Shown piece by piece: positions 52,938-61,058 of a stretch of 64,000 bases of DNA; positions within the stretch are counted from its first letter, which is position 1; the number at the start of each line of letters is the position of its first letter. The stretch comes from [Clostridium] citroniae WAL-17108. GTDB taxonomy: Bacteria > Bacillota > Clostridia > Lachnospirales > Lachnospiraceae. Location: NCBI RefSeq assembly GCF_000233455.1, contig NZ_JH376421.1, positions 451,681 through 515,680 of the forward strand, read 5' to 3'. A program made the position numbers and the translations under genes. The notes under the pieces are model-generated. The model saw only the letters and a program-made list of their open reading frames with translations. It was not told where the DNA came from and ran no database searches.

Positions 52938-54295
52938 GAGCCGCACACCTCCTTATGTCCGCATTCCAGCACATTCCGGACAATGGATGCAGCTTCATCC
53001 ATCTCCTCTTTTGTGTTCATCTCCGTGGCACACCAGAGTATCTCCCTGTCGGACAGGGGCAGGCCGCCCAGGATTCCCTGTTTCTCAAGGGCGCCCAGGA
53101 TATGGGCGCTGTCACTGCATGCGCCCTCCGGGCTTACTGTTACAAACTCATGGAAAAACTCACGGTCATACCTGGGCTCTAATCCTGCAAGCTTCAGCAC
53201 ATCCCTGAAATAATGCGCTTTGGACATACACTGCATGGCAGCCTTTTCCATGCCGTCTGCCCCCATGGCCGTCATATACACCGATGCGGTCAGGGCACAC
53301 CACGCCTGGTTGGAGCACACATTGGAACTGGCCTTTTCCCTGCGGATATGCTGTTCCCTGGCCTGGAGCGTAAGGACAAACGCCCTCTCACCCCGGCTGT
53401 CCGTTGTCTCCCCCACAATGCGTCCGGGCAGCTTCCTTGTCATGGCGGCTGTGGCCGCCATGAATCCAAGATAGGGACCGCCGAACGCAAGGGGCATTCC
53501 AAGGGGCTGTCCGTCCCCCACTGCAATGTCAGCGCCATATTCAGCCGGCGTCTTCATCACTGCCAAAGCCATGGGATTACAGGACATGATATATTTGGCT
53601 CCGGCTTCATGGGCAATACGCCCCAGACCTTCCCCGTCCTCCAGGTTGCCGTAATAGTTTGGCTGCTGCACGTAGAAGCAGGCTGCCTGGGGATCTGCCT
53701 TTATCATATCCTCCAGGGCCTGTGTGTCCGTGACCCCGTCCTTTTCCGGTACAATGACCACTCTGGTATTGCTGCCAAAACAATATGTCTTGATCACTTC
53801 GATCGTTCCCGGACTGGCTGCGGCGGAAACATACGCAGTGCTCCTCTTCCTGTCCCTGCACATGGCCACAGCCTCCCCCGCCGCGGTGGCGCCATCATAC
53901 ACCGATGCATTGGAAGCATCCATTCCTGTCAGCTCACAGATCATGGTCTGATATTCAAATATGGATTGCAGGATCCCCTGGCTGATCTCCGCCTGGTAAG
54001 GCGTGTATGCTGTTACAAACTCCTCCTTGGAGATCACGCTGGAGACAATGGCGGGTATGTAATGGTTGTAGGCCCCCGCTCCCCTGAAAATATGCCGGAA
54101 CACCACATTCTTTTCCGCCATCTCCTCCATCCTGGACATTACCGCCTGCTCATTGAGGCCGGAGGGGATCTGAACGCCGTCCTTTAACATCACCTCACCG
54201 GGTATATGGGAAAACATTTCCTCAAAACTGTTAAATCCTATCTCATGAAGCATTTCCTGCTGTTCCTGCTTCGTATTCGGCACATAAGTACCCAT
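52934..54295 (-). CDS. gcvPA: Glycine dehydrogenase (decarboxylating) subunit 1
   Basis: A 453-residue structural partner of GcvPB. The start region MGTYVPNTKQEQQEMLHEIG, FRGAGAYNHYIPAIV and YTPYQAEISQGILQSIFEYQ is characteristic. The ATG at 54295 gives the usual N-terminus, with a weak GGGGTG upstream; one further in-frame ATG five codons earlier exists. The gene lies 38 bases after gcvH. Confidence 0.95.
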   Translation of the reverse strand: MGTYVPNTKQEQQEMLHEIGFNSFEEMFSHIPGEVMLKDGVQIPSGLNEQAVMSRMEEMAEKNVVFRHIFRGAGAYNHYIPAIVSSVISKEEFVTAYTPYQAEISQGILQSIFEYQTMICELTGMDASNASVYDGATAAGEAVAMCRDRKRSTAYVSAAASPGTIEVIKTYCFGSNTRVVIVPEKDGVTDTQALEDMIKADPQAACFYVQQPNYYGNLEDGEGLGRIAHEAGAKYIMSCNPMALAVMKTPAEYGADIAVGDGQPLGMPLAFGGPYLGFMAATAAMTRKLPGRIVGETTDSRGERAFVLTLQAREQHIRREKASSNVCSNQAWCALTASVYMTAMGADGMEKAAMQCMSKAHYFRDVLKLAGLEPRYDREFFHEFVTVSPEGACSDSAHILGALEKQGILGGLPLSDREILWCATEMNTKEEMDEAASIVRNVLECGHKEVCGS

Positions 54296-54332
54296 GATAT
54301 TACACCCCATTTCTAATGGAATAAAGATGCTT

Positions 54333-54713
54333 TTATTCCAGAGTCTTTACATATGCTTCATACTCAGCAGCGCTCATCAGCTCTTCCGTATCCGTGACAC
54401 TTCCAATCTTCACCAGCCACGCATCATAGGGAGACTCATTGATGGACTCCGGCGCGTCCAAAAGCGCCTCATTCACCTCTTCCACCGTGCCTGTCACCGG
54501 TGAATACACATCAGAAACAGCCTTCACGGATTCCACATCTGCAAATGCCTCCCCTGCCGTCACCTCGTCCCCTGCTTCCGGCAGGTTTACAAACACCAGG
54601 TCTCCCAGGGCATCCTGGGCATAATCCGATAATCCTACCAAAGCGGTGTTCTCATCCACCATCTTGACCCACTCATGTGACTTTGAATACTTTAATTCCT
54701 CCAGAACATTCAT
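54333..54713 (-). CDS. gcvH: Glycine cleavage system H protein
   Basis: A 126-residue lipoyl carrier shuttling the aminomethyl group between P, T and L proteins. The lipoylated residue is Lys64 in [21 protein letters not shown] and [19 protein letters not shown] are standard. AGGAGG precedes the ATG. It lies 27 bases after gcvT. Confidence 0.97.
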   Translation of the reverse strand: MNVLEELKYSKSHEWVKMVDENTALVGLSDYAQDALGDLVFVNLPEAGDEVTAGEAFADVESVKAVSDVYSPVTGTVEEVNEALLDAPESINESPYDAWLVKIGSVTDTEELMSAAEYEAYVKTLE

Positions 54714-54740
54714 CTCAATACCTCCTGTTATATGATTCTC

Positions 54741-55847
54741 TCAACGTTTATAGAAAGGCAGCTTCACCACTTCTGCGGCCACCCGCCGTCCTCTTACCTC
54801 AACCTCCAGCACAGTGCCCGGTTCCTTATATCCAACATCCACTAAAGCCATTGCCACCGGATATCCCAGATAAGGACAATGAGTGCCGGAGGTGGTGATC
54901 CCAATCCGCCTGCCGTCCGCATAAACCGCCTGATGTTCCCTGATGATTCCCCGTCCCGTCACCTTTAAGCCGATCCGTCTCCTGGTCAGGGGGCCTTTAT
55001 CCACCAGCGCCTGCTTTCCGATAAAATCCTCTTTATCCATTTTTACAAATATTCCCAGCCCAGCCTCCTTGGGTGAAATGGTATCGTCCATCTCGTGTCC
55101 GTACAAAGGCATGGATGCCTCCAGTCGCAGGGTGTCCCTGGCCCCTAACCCGCATGGGATCAGCCCCTCCTCCTGTCCTGCCTCCATGAGCATCTCCCAC
55201 ATGGCCGGCGCGTCCTCCGGGGCCAGATAGATCTCCACCCCGTCCTCACCCGTGTAACCGGTCTTGGAGATAATGCATTTGATATTCCCGATCATACGGT
55301 CAAAGAGACAAGTATAATATTTCTCCGGTATATCCTCCTCCTTTGCCAGTTTCCTGAGGATCTCCATGGCCTTCGGTCCCTGCAGCGCCAGCTGCGCCAC
55401 TCTGTCTGAAATGTCCTCAAATTCCGCGTCCCCAAACTGGTGGGCCTTCATCCACTGGAAATCCTTATCCTTATTTGCTGCATTTACCACTATAAAATAG
55501 CAGTTGTCCCTTACCTTGTACACGATCAGGTCATCCACCACACCGCCATCTTCATTGCACATGGGGCTGTAGCGGGCCTGGCCATCGGCCATGACCGTAT
55601 AGTCATTGGTCAGGATCATGTTCAGGTTCTTTTGTGCATCACTGCCTCTGCAGATGATCTCCCCCATGTGTGAAACATCAAACAGGCCGCACTTGGTGCG
55701 CACTGCCATGTGCTCCGCTATCACACCTGTGTCATACTGCACCGGCAGCAGATAGCCTGCAAACGGCACAATCTTCCCCTTGTACTTTACATGTGTGTCA
55801 TAGAGCGGTGTCCTTAATTCAGTGCCGCCAGTTACTTCTGTGCCCAT
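54741..55847 (-). CDS. gcvT: Glycine cleavage system T protein (aminomethyltransferase)
   Basis: A 368-residue enzyme that transfers the one-carbon unit from the H protein to tetrahydrofolate. TPLYDTHVKYKGKIVPFAGY, FDVSHMGEI, TGYTGEDGVEIY and GLGARDTLRLEASMPLYGHE are typical. AGGAGGG precedes the ATG. It is the first gene after the riboswitch terminator. Confidence 0.97.
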   Translation of the reverse strand: MGTEVTGGTELRTPLYDTHVKYKGKIVPFAGYLLPVQYDTGVIAEHMAVRTKCGLFDVSHMGEIICRGSDAQKNLNMILTNDYTVMADGQARYSPMCNEDGGVVDDLIVYKVRDNCYFIVVNAANKDKDFQWMKAHQFGDAEFEDISDRVAQLALQGPKAMEILRKLAKEEDIPEKYYTCLFDRMIGNIKCIISKTGYTGEDGVEIYLAPEDAPAMWEMLMEAGQEEGLIPCGLGARDTLRLEASMPLYGHEMDDTISPKEAGLGIFVKMDKEDFIGKQALVDKGPLTRRRIGLKVTGRGIIREHQAVYADGRRIGITTSGTHCPYLGYPVAMALVDVGYKEPGTVLEVEVRGRRVAAEVVKLPFYKR

Positions 55848-55921
55848 AAATCATTACCCTCCTTCATATGCTGTCCAGTGTCCCAAAATGCGCAGACATT
55901 TAAATCCGCGCTGAAAGACTG

Positions 55922-55960
55922 TTAAAAAAGCGCATGAACAAATAAACATGTTCATGCGCT
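55922..55960 (-). terminator. Riboswitch-associated intrinsic terminator
   Basis: On the minus strand AGCGCATGAACA (55960-55949) pairs with TGTTCATGCGCT (55940-55929) across an eight-base loop and is followed by TTTTTTAAC. The 12-base stem lies between the glycine aptamers and gcvT, so glycine binding would have to prevent it forming. Confidence 0.9.
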
Positions 55961-55961
55961 C

Positions 55962-56125
55962 TGTCTTTGGACCTGAAAGATTTGGCTTCGTCGGTGCTCA
56001 TCGCTTTCCAGAGTATCGTCCGGTATCCGGTCCTTTTGCCTGAGAGTTCTCCGCTTCCCCTTCGGCGCTGCCCTAAGTCACTGCCGGATCATCACTCCAG
56101 CCCCCGGACAGTCTCTCCCGAATCC
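55962..56125 (-). ncRNA. Glycine riboswitch, probably tandem aptamers
   Basis: On the minus strand the leader has GGGAGAGACTG, GCGCCGAAGGGGAAGC and CTCTCAGGCAAAAGGAC (first aptamer), then ACTCTGGAAAGCGAT, CACCGACGAAGCCAAA and CTTTCAGGTCC (second, shorter aptamer). These are conserved glycine-riboswitch elements in the right order. A terminator follows and then gcvT, the commonest target. Binding of glycine is expected to switch the cleavage operon on. Confidence 0.92.
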
Positions 56126-56537
56126 ATCATCCGATGATATGCAGTTGTCCGCAAACGTATGGCTCACCGCCCCGCCCTTGCTAAGTTCATACTAACACAG
56201 GTGATGTTTTCAGTCAATAGATAAAGGTTGTTTATAATTTAACGATAATTCAGCCTGATAAGATTGGGAATACTTGGAAGTATGAAGCTATACTGGACAG
56301 GGAACAGGTCTTTTCCTGCTCCGGCGCCGGGAACCGGATCGTCTTATATGAACGTTCTCTGAAGTAATCTATACAATTAACGAATAAATTAGCCTGTCCA
56401 AAGAAAAAATACTGGTAATCTGATATAAAGTAGTATATAATGGGCAAAGATGATGAGGCGAAGGTGTTCCTTTTGCCTCATTGTTGTCTGATAAAAAATA
56501 CGGCTTATGATAATAGATTAGGAAAGAAGGTGACCAC
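56126..56537. other. Divergent leader region between the gcv operon and the DUF3881 gene
   Basis: About 410 bases without a gene. It contains the gcv promoter (56189-56217). Nearer the DUF3881 gene is a small hairpin ATGAGGC...GCCTCAT (56453-56481). Nothing else is recognisable. Confidence 0.5.
56189..56217 (-). promoter_or_regulatory. Predicted gcv operon promoter
   Basis: On the minus strand TTGACT (56217-56212), a 17-base spacer and TAGTAT (56194-56189) sit about 65 bases before the first aptamer. Confidence 0.7.
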
Positions 56538-57416
56538 ATGCATAAGTTTATGCGGACCATTGGGTTTAGCATGTACCAGAAGAAACAGGATATGGAAAAA
56601 CTGCTGCGGCGTCTTGCAAAAGAAGCCAGGGAGAACGGACAGTTGTCCGAACGGGAAGGCAGTACGTTCTGCGAACTGCGGGTAGAGACCGCTCCCGGCA
56701 TGGGTGTTGCCATGGCTGGTGAGATGAGTCCAAAGGGAACATTTAACCGCGAATATTATTTCCCCTATGTGAAAAGCACGGATATAAGTTCGGATGCGGA
56801 ATGCTCCATCCAGCGTCACACGGAGCGGGAAACATTTGCCGGACTGCTGGATGAATACAGAGTGGGCATCTCTCTTATCTTTTATATAGAAAACTCCATG
56901 GAATACCGGCTCCGCAAAGCCGGCCATAAGCCTGTAAAACCCTTAGGCGCCGCCCTTTCGGGCCTGTGCGTGCAGGGCAGGATCCTCCTTCCCATACAAA
57001 AGACAGAAAAACAGGCCGAGGATTCCAGAATGGCTGCCAGAAAGAGGAGCAATCTGCTGGAAGCAGCCAAACGCGGGGACGAGGATGCTATTGAAACACT
57101 GACCATTGAGGACATTGACCTTTACTCCATGGTTTCCAGGCGGATCGCCCATGAGGATGTGTATTCCATTATTGAGACCTGCTTTATGCCCTGCGGCATT
57201 GAATGCGACCAATACTCCGTAATAGGGGAGATCACCGGAATTGAGCTGAGTGCCAACCGGATTACCAAGGAAGAGGTTTATGACCTGACCCTGGACTGCA
57301 ATGACATGATCTTCCATGTTGTCATCAACCGCCAGGACCTCCTGGGAGAGCCAAAAGTAGGCCGCCGATTCAAAGGTCAGGTATGGATGCAGGGAACTGT
57401 GCAATTTGAGGCTTGA
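56538..57416 (+). CDS. DUF3881-family protein
   Basis: A 292-residue cytoplasmic protein resembling DUF3881, a Lachnospiraceae-centred family without known function. There is no signal peptide or membrane helix. N-terminal MRTIGFSMYQKKQDMEKLLR and C-terminal GRRFKGQVWMQGTVQFEA frame the protein. GAAGGTGACC precedes the ATG. It stands alone upstream of tRNA-Arg. Confidence 0.8.
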   Translation: MHKFMRTIGFSMYQKKQDMEKLLRRLAKEARENGQLSEREGSTFCELRVETAPGMGVAMAGEMSPKGTFNREYYFPYVKSTDISSDAECSIQRHTERETFAGLLDEYRVGISLIFYIENSMEYRLRKAGHKPVKPLGAALSGLCVQGRILLPIQKTEKQAEDSRMAARKRSNLLEAAKRGDEDAIETLTIEDIDLYSMVSRRIAHEDVYSIIETCFMPCGIECDQYSVIGEITGIELSANRITKEEVYDLTLDCNDMIFHVVINRQDLLGEPKVGRRFKGQVWMQGTVQFEA

Positions 57417-57495
57417 TTTTTTTCCCAAGATAGGTTATTATATAATGCGGACCGTGTGATACGGTTCGCAGATATCAATGATACAAATTGATGTG

Positions 57496-57562
57496 TTTCT
57501 GTAGCTCAGCAGGATAGAGCGTCCGCCTCCTAAGGTTGTGCTCTACCAGCTGCCTTACGGGG
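57496..57562. pseudogene. Chimeric tRNA fragment: 5' half of tRNA-Arg joined to an inverted 5' part of a second tRNA
   Basis: Bases 57496-57534 copy the first half of the intact tRNA-Arg(CCT) about 100 bases downstream, through the anticodon CCT, with few changes. After that, 57535-57562 read on the minus strand as GCAGCTGGTAGAGCACAACC, the D-arm of another tRNA, probably Gly. Neither half can make a whole tRNA. It looks like debris from recombination at this tRNA. Confidence 0.65.
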
Positions 57563-57596
57563 AAAAGTGATCGTTGCCAGTCTCAATTTAATATAA

Positions 57597-57673
57597 GTCT
57601 CTGTAGCTCAGCAGGATAGAGCGTTCGCCTCCTAAGCGAAAGGCCGTGGGTTCGAATCCCGCCAGGGACGCCA
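57597..57673 (+). tRNA. tRNA-Arg (anticodon CCT)
   Basis: A complete cloverleaf. Acceptor GTCTCTG pairs with CAGGGAC, with D-arm AGCTCAGCAGGATAGAGC, anticodon stem TTCGC/GCGAA with loop CTCCTAA, T-arm GTGGGTTCGAATCCCGC and an encoded CCA. The anticodon CCT reads AGG. The 3' end is the probable attachment site of the element that follows, since the integrase gene lies 350 bases away. Confidence 0.95.
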
Positions 57674-57681
57674 GCAAACAC

Positions 57682-57720
57682 GCCGAAAACCTTTGATTTA
57701 TCAGGGTTTTCGGCTTTTCT
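57682..57720 (+). terminator. Terminator after tRNA-Arg
   Basis: GCCGAAAACC (57682-57691) pairs with GGTTTTCGGC (57705-57714), followed by TTTTCTT. It starts nine bases after the tRNA CCA. Confidence 0.85.
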
Positions 57721-57762
57721 TATTTCTGCGGCTTTTGTGGCTTTTTTGCAAAAAACCTTGGT

Positions 57763-57935
57763 TTGCTAACATTTGCTAACGAGATTTGGCCTTTTGCTAA
57801 GAAAGGCGGTAAGTCAGAGGTTCGATTTTTACCAAAGGAACTTGCAAACATTTGTTAGCAGAAATTAGAGGAAGTTGCAAACAAAATCGCGAATTTGCTA
57901 ACATCGCTCAAAAATGCTTTCAGAACCTTGCTAAC
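57763..57935. repeat. Cluster of TTGCTAAC repeats, putative integrase arm-binding sites
   Basis: TTGCTAAC or a one-base variant occurs at 57763, 57773, 57794, 57895 and 57928, and inverted (GTTAGCAG) at 57854. A second repeat TTGCAAACA occurs twice (57842 and 57875). They lie between the tRNA 3' end and the integrase gene, where arm-type sites of tyrosine recombinases are found. The 57674-58021 region has no gene. Confidence 0.65.
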
Positions 57936-58021
57936 AAAAAAAGTGTTTGGTCACTGTGCAAAGTGGTTCAAACGAAGAAAACCTCTCACAAAGTGAGAGG
58001 CGTTCTTCTGAGGGAGGGACT

Positions 58022-59413
58022 TTATAAAGCTTTTGCCAGCTGCTTGAGCAGTGCGGCAGTTTCGGGATTTTTAAGCAGTTCCAGTATCTTCGCTGCATCA
58101 CTTTCATCACTTTCAGTGACGGCAGTATCCGCAGTTTTAGGCTCTGTATCTTCAACAGGGTCAGGAGTCTTGGATGAGTAAAATGCTTCCTCCAATCGCT
58201 GAGCGTTTATGCAGCGATCCTCGTCGATGATGTGAGAGTAGACATCTGCAACCATTTTTACCTGAGCATGACCAGAGTCGCCCTGGACGGATTTCATATC
58301 GCCACCATTGAGTTTCAGCTTGTAGGTGATACTGGAGTGACGGAGAGAATGGAATACAACATGAGGCAGTCCGTTTTCTTTGATAAGTTTATTGAAAGCA
58401 CGGTTAATCACCTGGCTTTCCATCGGACGGCCATTGCTGGAGCAAAAGACCAGGTTATTGTCGATGTATTCATCTCCAAACAGATCCATCAGCTCATCAA
58501 TTTCTTTTTTTCTCTCTACCAGCATATAGGCAACTGTTTTCGGCAGGTACACGCGGCGAATACTGGTTTTGGTTTTAGGCTCTTTCAGGACCAGAGCAGT
58601 ATGGGTACTGGCTATGCAAGGTGGAAACTTCTTAATAACACCTTTGTCGCTCAAATCGTCCAATGCACCTCGTGTAACCCGTTGCAGCTCTTTGTTGACG
58701 AATATATAAGCTGAACCATTTTCTATGCTCTGTGGTGCAATATCAATGCAGTCCCAGGTAAGGCCCAGCATTTCACCAATGCGTAAAGAGCAGGAGAACG
58801 CCAGATTTAAGGCAAGGGAGAGGATAGGATCATCACAGACTTCCATAGCCTTGCTCAGCGTTTCGGCAGTCCATATATCCCGTTCTTTATGTTCTTCTTT
58901 GGGAAGTGTCGCATTCAGGACAGGGTTACGGCTGATTAGTTCCCAACGCACCGCCTGATTAAAGGCACTGCGAAGTAGCTTGTGAATTTCTCTTACTGTA
59001 TGCGGGGTCAGATATTCGCTTGTGGGTTTGCGGTTGTTGACGCTTACCGTTTTCACAGAGAGCAGATCACGGTAATACTTATCCATCATCCTTGGAGTGA
59101 TGTCGGATAGTAACATATCTCCGATAATAGGAGTTATGTAGTTTCTCGCCAGACCACGGCGGCTTTCATATGTTGACATTGCCCAGGTATTTACACCATA
59201 GATGGACATATATTCATCGAGCAGATCGTTCAGGGTCTTTGCCGTAGGAATAAAGAAGGTTCCAGAGTCCTGCTCATACTCAATTTGCTTTTTTCGTTTT
59301 TTTGCTTCTGCATTTGTGCTGAAGGTTTCCCAACGCTGTCTGCGTTTTCCGTTTTCATCTGTGTAATCATACACCACAGAATATTTGCTTTTACGCTTCA
59401 CGATAGATGCCAT
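58022..59413 (-). CDS. int: Tyrosine-type site-specific integrase
   Basis: A 463-residue phage/ICE-type integrase. Catalytic residues are visible at Arg211 (CSLRIGEMLGL), His354 and Arg357 (HSLRHSS), His381 (SGHAQVKM) and Tyr391 (DVYSH). The N-terminal arm-binding domain (ASIVKRKSKYSVVYDYTDEN) and the core SAM-like domain precede. The ATG at 59413 has AAGGAG at proper distance; one two codons earlier is too close. It extends about 70 residues beyond the tyrosine, with a C-terminal acidic tail. It reads towards the tRNA, as usual at the left end of an integrated element. Confidence 0.96.
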   Translation of the reverse strand: MASIVKRKSKYSVVYDYTDENGKRRQRWETFSTNAEAKKRKKQIEYEQDSGTFFIPTAKTLNDLLDEYMSIYGVNTWAMSTYESRRGLARNYITPIIGDMLLSDITPRMMDKYYRDLLSVKTVSVNNRKPTSEYLTPHTVREIHKLLRSAFNQAVRWELISRNPVLNATLPKEEHKERDIWTAETLSKAMEVCDDPILSLALNLAFSCSLRIGEMLGLTWDCIDIAPQSIENGSAYIFVNKELQRVTRGALDDLSDKGVIKKFPPCIASTHTALVLKEPKTKTSIRRVYLPKTVAYMLVERKKEIDELMDLFGDEYIDNNLVFCSSNGRPMESQVINRAFNKLIKENGLPHVVFHSLRHSSITYKLKLNGGDMKSVQGDSGHAQVKMVADVYSHIIDEDRCINAQRLEEAFYSSKTPDPVEDTEPKTADTAVTESDESDAAKILELLKNPETAALLKQLAKAL

Positions 59414-59828
59414 TTTCATTGCTCCTTTCTGAGATTTTCACATAATGAGTTTGCTTTTGATACCAGGCTTCAAAACTGCTGGTAATGATACGAATTCTTC
59501 GATCAATCAAGGTCGTCTCAAAATAGCCCCTTTTAACAAGGTCATAAGCTGTGCCAGATTTCAGCCCCAAAAGATCCGCCATTTCCGGAACTGACATCGT
59601 AGTATGCCTCCATTTCTCTCCGGGCGGTGTACCATCCACTTTTTTATAGTGGAACTGGCCGGCATACCAATCTTCAAAGCTATCCAGCATAACTCTCATT
59701 CGTCCGGCCACTTGAATTGTTTTGAAATAGTTCTTTTTAACCAACCAGTAGGATTCTACTTTACCAAGCCCAAGCATTTTGCCCATCTCTGGTACAGACA
59801 TACTGGTCTTTACTCTTTGTTTTCGCAT
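59391..59828 (-). CDS. Protein with two tandem excisionase-type helix-turn-helix domains
   Basis: A 145-residue DNA-binding protein made of two similar halves. Residues 8-60 read TSMSVPEMGKMLGLGKVESY and onward to SFEDWYAGQFHYKK. Residues 77-130 repeat this as TTMSVPEMADLLGLKSGTAY and onward to SFEAWYQKQTHYVK. Each half is an HTH_17/MerR-like excisionase fold. The gene overlaps the integrase start by 23 bases. A role in excision or directional control is inferred; the internal duplication is unusual. Confidence 0.82.
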   Translation of the reverse strand: MRKQRVKTSMSVPEMGKMLGLGKVESYWLVKKNYFKTIQVAGRMRVMLDSFEDWYAGQFHYKKVDGTPPGEKWRHTTMSVPEMADLLGLKSGTAYDLVKRGYFETTLIDRRIRIITSSFEAWYQKQTHYVKISERSNENGIYREA

Positions 59829-59932
59829 GGCTTTTGCCTCCTCTATAAAGTTTTTCTTGCTATGGCCTCATTGTAAGAGAAAGCAGAAAAAAAGTTAAGG
59901 ATGTCGATTTGGAGATCGGCATCCTTGACAAA

Positions 59933-60160
59933 TCATTCATCTGCGTGATCCAGCCAGTCATCAAAGCTCTTTTTGGAAATGCGGATATGACCGCCGACTC
60001 TGACGCTGTGGAATACACCCTGTTTTACCAGATTATATGCTGTGGGACGACTGATACCCAGAATGTCCTGAATCTCATCGACCGTATAGGTTCTTTTGTC
60101 ATAGCTGACAGGATTTTGTTCATTAAAGCGGTTCAATTCCGCAATTCTTGCTTCAAACAT
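59933..60160 (-). CDS. xis: Excisionase-like helix-turn-helix protein
   Basis: A 75-residue protein with an HTH_17 domain (YTVDEIQDILGISRPTAYNL, VKQGVFHSVRVGGHIRISKK, SFDDWLDH). It resembles both halves of the protein at 59391 and the Tn916-type excisionases. An AGGAGG precedes the ATG. It lies between the MazF-like gene and the double-domain protein on the same strand. Confidence 0.85.
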   Translation of the reverse strand: MFEARIAELNRFNEQNPVSYDKRTYTVDEIQDILGISRPTAYNLVKQGVFHSVRVGGHIRISKKSFDDWLDHADE

Positions 60161-60190
60161 AAAAACGCCTCCTTTATCCGGTAAGTGGCC

Positions 60191-60571
60191 TTACGGAGCC
60201 TCCATTTCCTCCGGAATATGAATATCTAAACTAACTTGCAGAGCATCATCAATCGCTCTCATTTCTTCGCGAGATACGCGCCCAATGTACGATAAAACAC
60301 GCCTTTTATCAATCGTTTTAATTTGCTCCAGCAGAACAACAGATTTCAGTCCAAGCTCTGGAACGCTCTCCAGTGCATAGTGTGTGGGCAGCTCCTTTTT
60401 CTTAATCCATTTACTGGTGAGTGGAGCTACGATCAAAGTGGGGCAGAAAAAATTCCCCACATTGTTTTGAAGAACCAGGACAGGACGGGTGCCGCCTTGC
60501 TCTGATCCAAAATAAGGGTTCAAATTGGCATAATATAAATCCCCACGCTTATAAATCCAATCTTCTTTCAT
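60191..60571 (-). CDS. PemK/MazF-family endoribonuclease toxin
   Basis: A 126-residue MazF-fold protein. RGDLYYANLNPYFGSEQGGT, RPVLVLQNN, PTLIVAPLTS and KSVVLLEQIKTIDKRR are the family blocks with the expected Arg and Thr. The ATG at 60571 has AGGAGG six bases upstream. No MazE-like antitoxin is recognised next to it. It may stabilise the element or be a domesticated regulator. Confidence 0.88.
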   Translation of the reverse strand: MKEDWIYKRGDLYYANLNPYFGSEQGGTRPVLVLQNNVGNFFCPTLIVAPLTSKWIKKKELPTHYALESVPELGLKSVVLLEQIKTIDKRRVLSYIGRVSREEMRAIDDALQVSLDIHIPEEMEAP

Positions 60572-60577
60572 GTTCAT

Positions 60578-61058
60578 CCTCCTATGTTTTGAGATTTGAT
60601 TATGTAAGAAGGAGGCTCTGCAAATTACAGAGTCTCCTTCAATTTAGCGCCTGTTTTATCCCTTACTTGTCCACGACACCCCAGGGATTTGGGTAATCAT
60701 TAAGCCGCAGGTGGCTGGCCTGCTTCTCAGGAGTTTCACCTCCACTTCGTTTGGTCTTACCCATGGCCTGCGACGGTTATTATCACGCTCGGACTATGGC
60801 TGTAAGAGAGCTTTCCTCCTTGTTATGCCATGACCGGATGCCATCCGATGTATTCCAGCCTGATATATTTCTGATAAACCGAAAACTCATCTATACAGCA
60901 AAAATGGGTTGGCCTGTTATGCGAGTGGCAGCTCTCAGAAAATATACCGCTGATGTAGCGGCTATTACGCCCAAAGAGGATCAAACTTAATGATTCGTAT
61001 ATGAGGTTGTCAAGGTGCAAGTGAAAGGATTTCCCTCTCACTTGCTACTGCCACTTTT
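60578..61058. other. Intergenic region with hairpins and one small frame
   Basis: About 480 bases without a confident gene. A perfect stem GAAGGAGGCTCTG/CAGAGTCTCCTTC type hairpin (about 60609-60640) lies just upstream of the MazF-like gene. A 33-codon minus-strand frame (60663-60764) is annotated separately. The remainder shows no recognisable feature. Confidence 0.5.
60663..60764 (-). CDS. Possible 33-residue protein of the mobile element
   Basis: A short frame starting MGKTKRSGGETPEKQASHLR and ending YPNPWGVVDK. The ribosome site is weak (GCAGG). The charged start and Pro/Trp-rich end do not match any antitoxin I know. Its place just upstream of the MazF-like toxin makes it the only local antitoxin candidate, but the evidence is thin. 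Confidence 0.35.
   Translation of the reverse strand: MGKTKRSGGETPEKQASHLRLNDYPNPWGVVDK

Noticed and set aside
53213..54187. 324-codon open frame on the plus strand
   Set aside because: Antisense to gcvPA; His- and Cys-rich composition typical of shadow frames.
60751..60990. 79-codon plus-strand frame in the mobile element
   Set aside because: No ribosome site, no domain, and all surrounding genes are on the other strand.
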